Shown here: positions 13,429 to 15,110 of the stretch, piece after piece | Numbering within the stretch: the first letter of the stretch is position 1 | Layout: every line of letters begins with the position of its first letter | Assembly: GCA_036005805.1 (NCBI GenBank) | Contig: DASYQE010000142.1 | Coordinates: 1-15,110, forward strand | Reading direction: 5' to 3' | Source: DASRAU01 sp036005805 | GTDB taxonomy: Bacteria; Acidobacteriota; Polarisedimenticolia; Gp22-AA2 | Length of the DNA: 15,110 bases | Program-made: the position numbers and the translations under genes | The notes under the pieces: generated by a model | The model's input: only the letters and a program-made list of their open reading frames with translations | What the model was told of the DNA's origin: nothing | Databases searched by the model: none

Positions 13429-13890
13429 GTGAGTCCGCTGCCCCGGACGAGTCCGCCGCCGCTTCCCCCTCGAGGAGCGCACCCATCCGACCGCCCGCCG
13501 CGCGGTCCTGAAGTCCTGCGCCGCTCGGTCGTGGTGTTCGCCGCGTTCCTCGGCTGCGGGCTGATGCTCTGGCCCATCCCCTACCGTCAGGTCAGCCTGC
13601 CCGGGAATCCCAGCCCATCGCTCCTGTTCCTGCTGGGTGGAGGGGTTGCCTTCGTCGCCGCCTTTCTCGTCCGGCCGACCTTCCCGGCCGCCTTGATGAC
13701 CGTGCCGGTGGGTTACGCGCTGGCCGTCGTCGCGCGGGTCGCGGTCGAGACCTGGCGCGATCCGACGTCGCACAACCTCTGGCCGTTCGAGGTGGTCATC
13801 ATGGGCGGCATCGGCTTCCTGGCCAGCCTGATCGGCGTGACAATCTCGCGGCTCGTCCAGAGACTGCTGCCCGCCCGCGCGATCACCTGA
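13429..13890 (+). CDS. Four-TM integral membrane protein of unknown function
   Basis: About 153 residues, not recognised. After a Pro-rich, positively charged N-terminal region of about 32 residues come four hydrophobic spans: SVVVFAAFLGCGLMLWPIPY, LLFLLGGGVAFVAAFLV, FPAALMTVPVGYALAVVARV and FEVVIMGGIGFLASLIGVTI. A basic end follows (RLVQRLLPARAIT). The start is uncertain. GTG 13429, 10 bases after the DUF1810 stop, is proposed from spacing; no good Shine-Dalgarno precedes it. An ATG at 13354 would overlap DUF1810 by 65 bases and read through its frame-shifted tail, which looks non-native. It is the last gene of the plus-strand cluster; a 10-bp hairpin follows directly. Its place next to DUF2277 and DUF1810 says nothing firm about function. 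Confidence 0.7.
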   Translation: MSPLPRTSPPPLPPRGAHPSDRPPRGPEVLRRSVVVFAAFLGCGLMLWPIPYRQVSLPGNPSPSLLFLLGGGVAFVAAFLVRPTFPAALMTVPVGYALAVVARVAVETWRDPTSHNLWPFEVVIMGGIGFLASLIGVTISRLVQRLLPARAIT

Positions 13891-13930
13891 AAACAAAACA
13901 CCGCCGCCCCGTTGAGCCGAGGCGGCGGTG
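13890..13930 (-). terminator. Intrinsic terminator of the DUF6600 gene
   Basis: CACCGCCGCC (13899-13908) and GGCGGCGGTG (13921-13930) form a perfect 10-bp stem with a 12-base loop. On the minus strand the stem is followed at once by TTTTGTTTT, the mark of a Rho-independent terminator. It lies 31 bases beyond the stop of the minus-strand gene. On the plus strand the hairpin lacks a U-tract, so it would be a weaker stop for the convergent four-TM gene. Confidence 0.85.
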
Positions 13931-13961
13931 CTCTGCGTTCCGCGATTTTCAGCCGACGCGC

Positions 13962-15032
13962 TTAGTGCCCGCCGTGCTTGCCGCCCTGCTGCTTCTGCGG
14001 CTTGTCCTGGTGCTGAGGCTGGCCTGAATGCTGAGGCTTCGCGCCCGCGTGTCCCTGTTGCGGGTGCGCGGGCTGCTGGGCGTGGGCCGGCGGTCCGTAC
14101 ATCTGTTGCCCATGCGGCTGCGCGTGTCCCTGCTGGGCGCGGGCCTGCGGCTGGTGCGACTCGGGCGGCGGATTGGCTTGTGACGGCCGGCCCGCCTGCG
14201 CCTGGTGCCGCGAGGGCTCGGGCCGGGCCGCCGGCGCCGGGTGATGCACCGGCTGCGGTGCTCCGGAACGCCGCGACAGCTCCGGCGCGGTGACGCGCGG
14301 CGCGCCGCCGCCCGTGTACCGGTCCGCCCGCACTTCCTGAGCGTCGAATCGACCGTTCGGCGCCACGTGCTTCACGCGCGCGATCGGCTCGGTGCGGATG
14401 GTGCGTCCGGTCGCCCGCTCGATGCCGCGCGGGTCCGGGCCGCGGTTGACGACGATGTGGTTCTGGACCGTGATGTTGTTGACGATGTGGGTGCGCGAGA
14501 TGGCGACGTTCACGTCGGCGCGCGGCACGGCGTAGCCGCGGACGCGCGGCGCCAGGAACGAGCGCGCCGGAACGAAGACGCAGCGATCGGGCCCGAAGCT
14601 GGCGAACGAGATCGACGTCCCGACGACGTACCGCGGAGGCACCGGAGCCCAGCCGATGTAGTCGGGGCCCGACGAGAACACGACCCACGACGGCGCCCAG
14701 ACGTAGCCCGGAACCCAGATCCAGCCGAGCGCCGGGTCGAGAGCCCACGTGCCGTAGTGATAGGGGACGGAGCCCCACGCGTAGTCCGACACCCAGGCCC
14801 AGCCGTAGTCGGTGTAGGCCCAGTGGCCGTCATAGTAGGGGTTCCACCCCGCGGCGTATTCATAAGGACGCCACACCTGGCCGTAGTTCGCCGACACCGC
14901 CCAGGTGCCGTACGGGCTCAGGTTGGAATAGAAGAAGCTGAACGAAACGTCGGCGCTCGCCGGCTTCGACAGGGCTCCCGAGAACAGAACCACCGCCAGC
15001 GCGGCGGCCACAACCGTCGCACGTCTCATCAT
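13962..15032 (-). CDS. Exported DUF6600 / YXWGXW-repeat protein with His/Gln/Pro-rich tail
   Basis: 356 residues. The signal peptide MMRRATVVAAALAVVLFSGA ends at SKPASA, with likely cleavage between A27 and D28. The next 105 residues are packed with Tyr, Trp and Gly in irregular repeats: SPYGTWAVSANYGQVWRP, GWNPYYDGHWAYTDYGWAW, YGTWALDPALGWIWVPGYVW. This is the DUF6600 (YXWGXW-type) fold seen in periplasmic or outer-membrane-associated proteins of Acidobacteria and Proteobacteria. A middle region follows (RTHIVNNITVQNHIVVNRGP). The last roughly 100 residues are low-complexity and disordered, rich in His, Gln, Pro, Ala and Gly (HAQPHGQQMYGPPAHAQQP), ending KQQGGKHGGH. ATG 15032 is chosen because GGAGGGAGA lies just upstream and the signal peptide starts there; a second ATG follows at once. 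A 22-codon upstream extension in the same frame is basic and lacks an RBS. Function is unknown; the tail could bind metal or cell-wall polymers. Confidence 0.88.
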   Translation of the reverse strand: MMRRATVVAAALAVVLFSGALSKPASADVSFSFFYSNLSPYGTWAVSANYGQVWRPYEYAAGWNPYYDGHWAYTDYGWAWVSDYAWGSVPYHYGTWALDPALGWIWVPGYVWAPSWVVFSSGPDYIGWAPVPPRYVVGTSISFASFGPDRCVFVPARSFLAPRVRGYAVPRADVNVAISRTHIVNNITVQNHIVVNRGPDPRGIERATGRTIRTEPIARVKHVAPNGRFDAQEVRADRYTGGGAPRVTAPELSRRSGAPQPVHHPAPAARPEPSRHQAQAGRPSQANPPPESHQPQARAQQGHAQPHGQQMYGPPAHAQQPAHPQQGHAGAKPQHSGQPQHQDKPQKQQGGKHGGH

Positions 15033-15049
15033 CGAAGTCTCCCTCCAGG

Positions 15050-15078
15050 TACGCCCGAATTTCTTTCGGATACGCCCG
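15050..15078. repeat. Direct repeat with 21-bp period upstream of the DUF6600 gene
   Basis: TACGCCCG occurs at 15050-15057 and again at 15071-15078, exactly 21 bp (two helical turns) apart. Between and overlapping them is an inverted repeat, CCGAA-N5-TTCGG (15055-15069). The array begins 18 bases upstream of the start codon on the minus strand, where a response regulator or repressor site would be expected. No convincing -35/-10 pair is visible in the remaining 78 bases. Binding is inferred, not shown. Confidence 0.4.
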
Positions 15079-15110
15079 GGGACTTTTGCAGCATCCATGC
15101 CACACCGATC

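Overview
This is a GC-rich chromosomal window with no RNA genes, CRISPR array, transposase or phage gene that I could see. The best taxonomic clue is a PadR regulator overlapping a roughly 900-residue MacB/FtsX-type permease of the 'ADOP' kind (Acidobacterial duplicated orphan permease). That pairing is hugely expanded in Acidobacteriota, so a soil- or sediment-type Acidobacteriota or a close relative is likely. This is inference from gene content, not from a phylogenetic marker. Codon third positions are so GC-rich that very long mirror-image ORFs run antisense to most real genes.

Layout. (1) 1-126 (+): last 41 codons of a gene whose tail looks like a CHAT-domain protease. (2) 240-3301 (-): a two-gene padR-ADOP operon with an ATGA overlap. 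It has a near-consensus promoter whose -10 lies inside a perfect 17-bp palindrome, a probable autoregulatory operator. (3) 3302-3592: divergent intergenic region. (4) 3593-9373 (+): a 1926-residue secreted mosaic protein. Its order is signal peptide, lamin-tail domain (LTD), PA14-like domain, chitobiase C-terminal-like domain, CotH-type kinase, second chitobiase-like domain, two more LTDs, Cys-rich segment, dockerin-like module and cohesin-like domain. (5) 9527-12139 (+): an 870-residue exported protein with exactly 14 FG-GAP/VCBS Ca-binding repeats and a fibronectin-III-like tail. (6) 12400-13890 (+): four small, tightly spaced genes: an 81-residue single-TM protein, a DUF2277 protein, a DUF1810 protein and a four-TM protein. 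(7) 13962-15032 (-): an exported aromatic-rich DUF6600/YXWGXW protein with a His/Gln/Pro-rich tail, ending at a strong intrinsic terminator.

Three consecutive large gene products (4, 5 and 7) appear built for export, and (4) and (5) are Ca-binding, surface-type proteins. The middle of the window therefore looks like a cell-surface or extracellular-matrix locus rather than a metabolic operon. The most unusual element is the CotH protein. It keeps the expected kinase acidic residues and carries both a dockerin-like and a cohesin-like module on one chain, so it could self-associate or scaffold.

No gene-free stretch exceeds 300 bases. The longest are 3302-3592 (operator, weak promoter signals and a short direct repeat) and 12140-12399 (one GC-rich hairpin and the Shine-Dalgarno of the next gene). 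All family assignments are by eye from sequence motifs; no database search was run.
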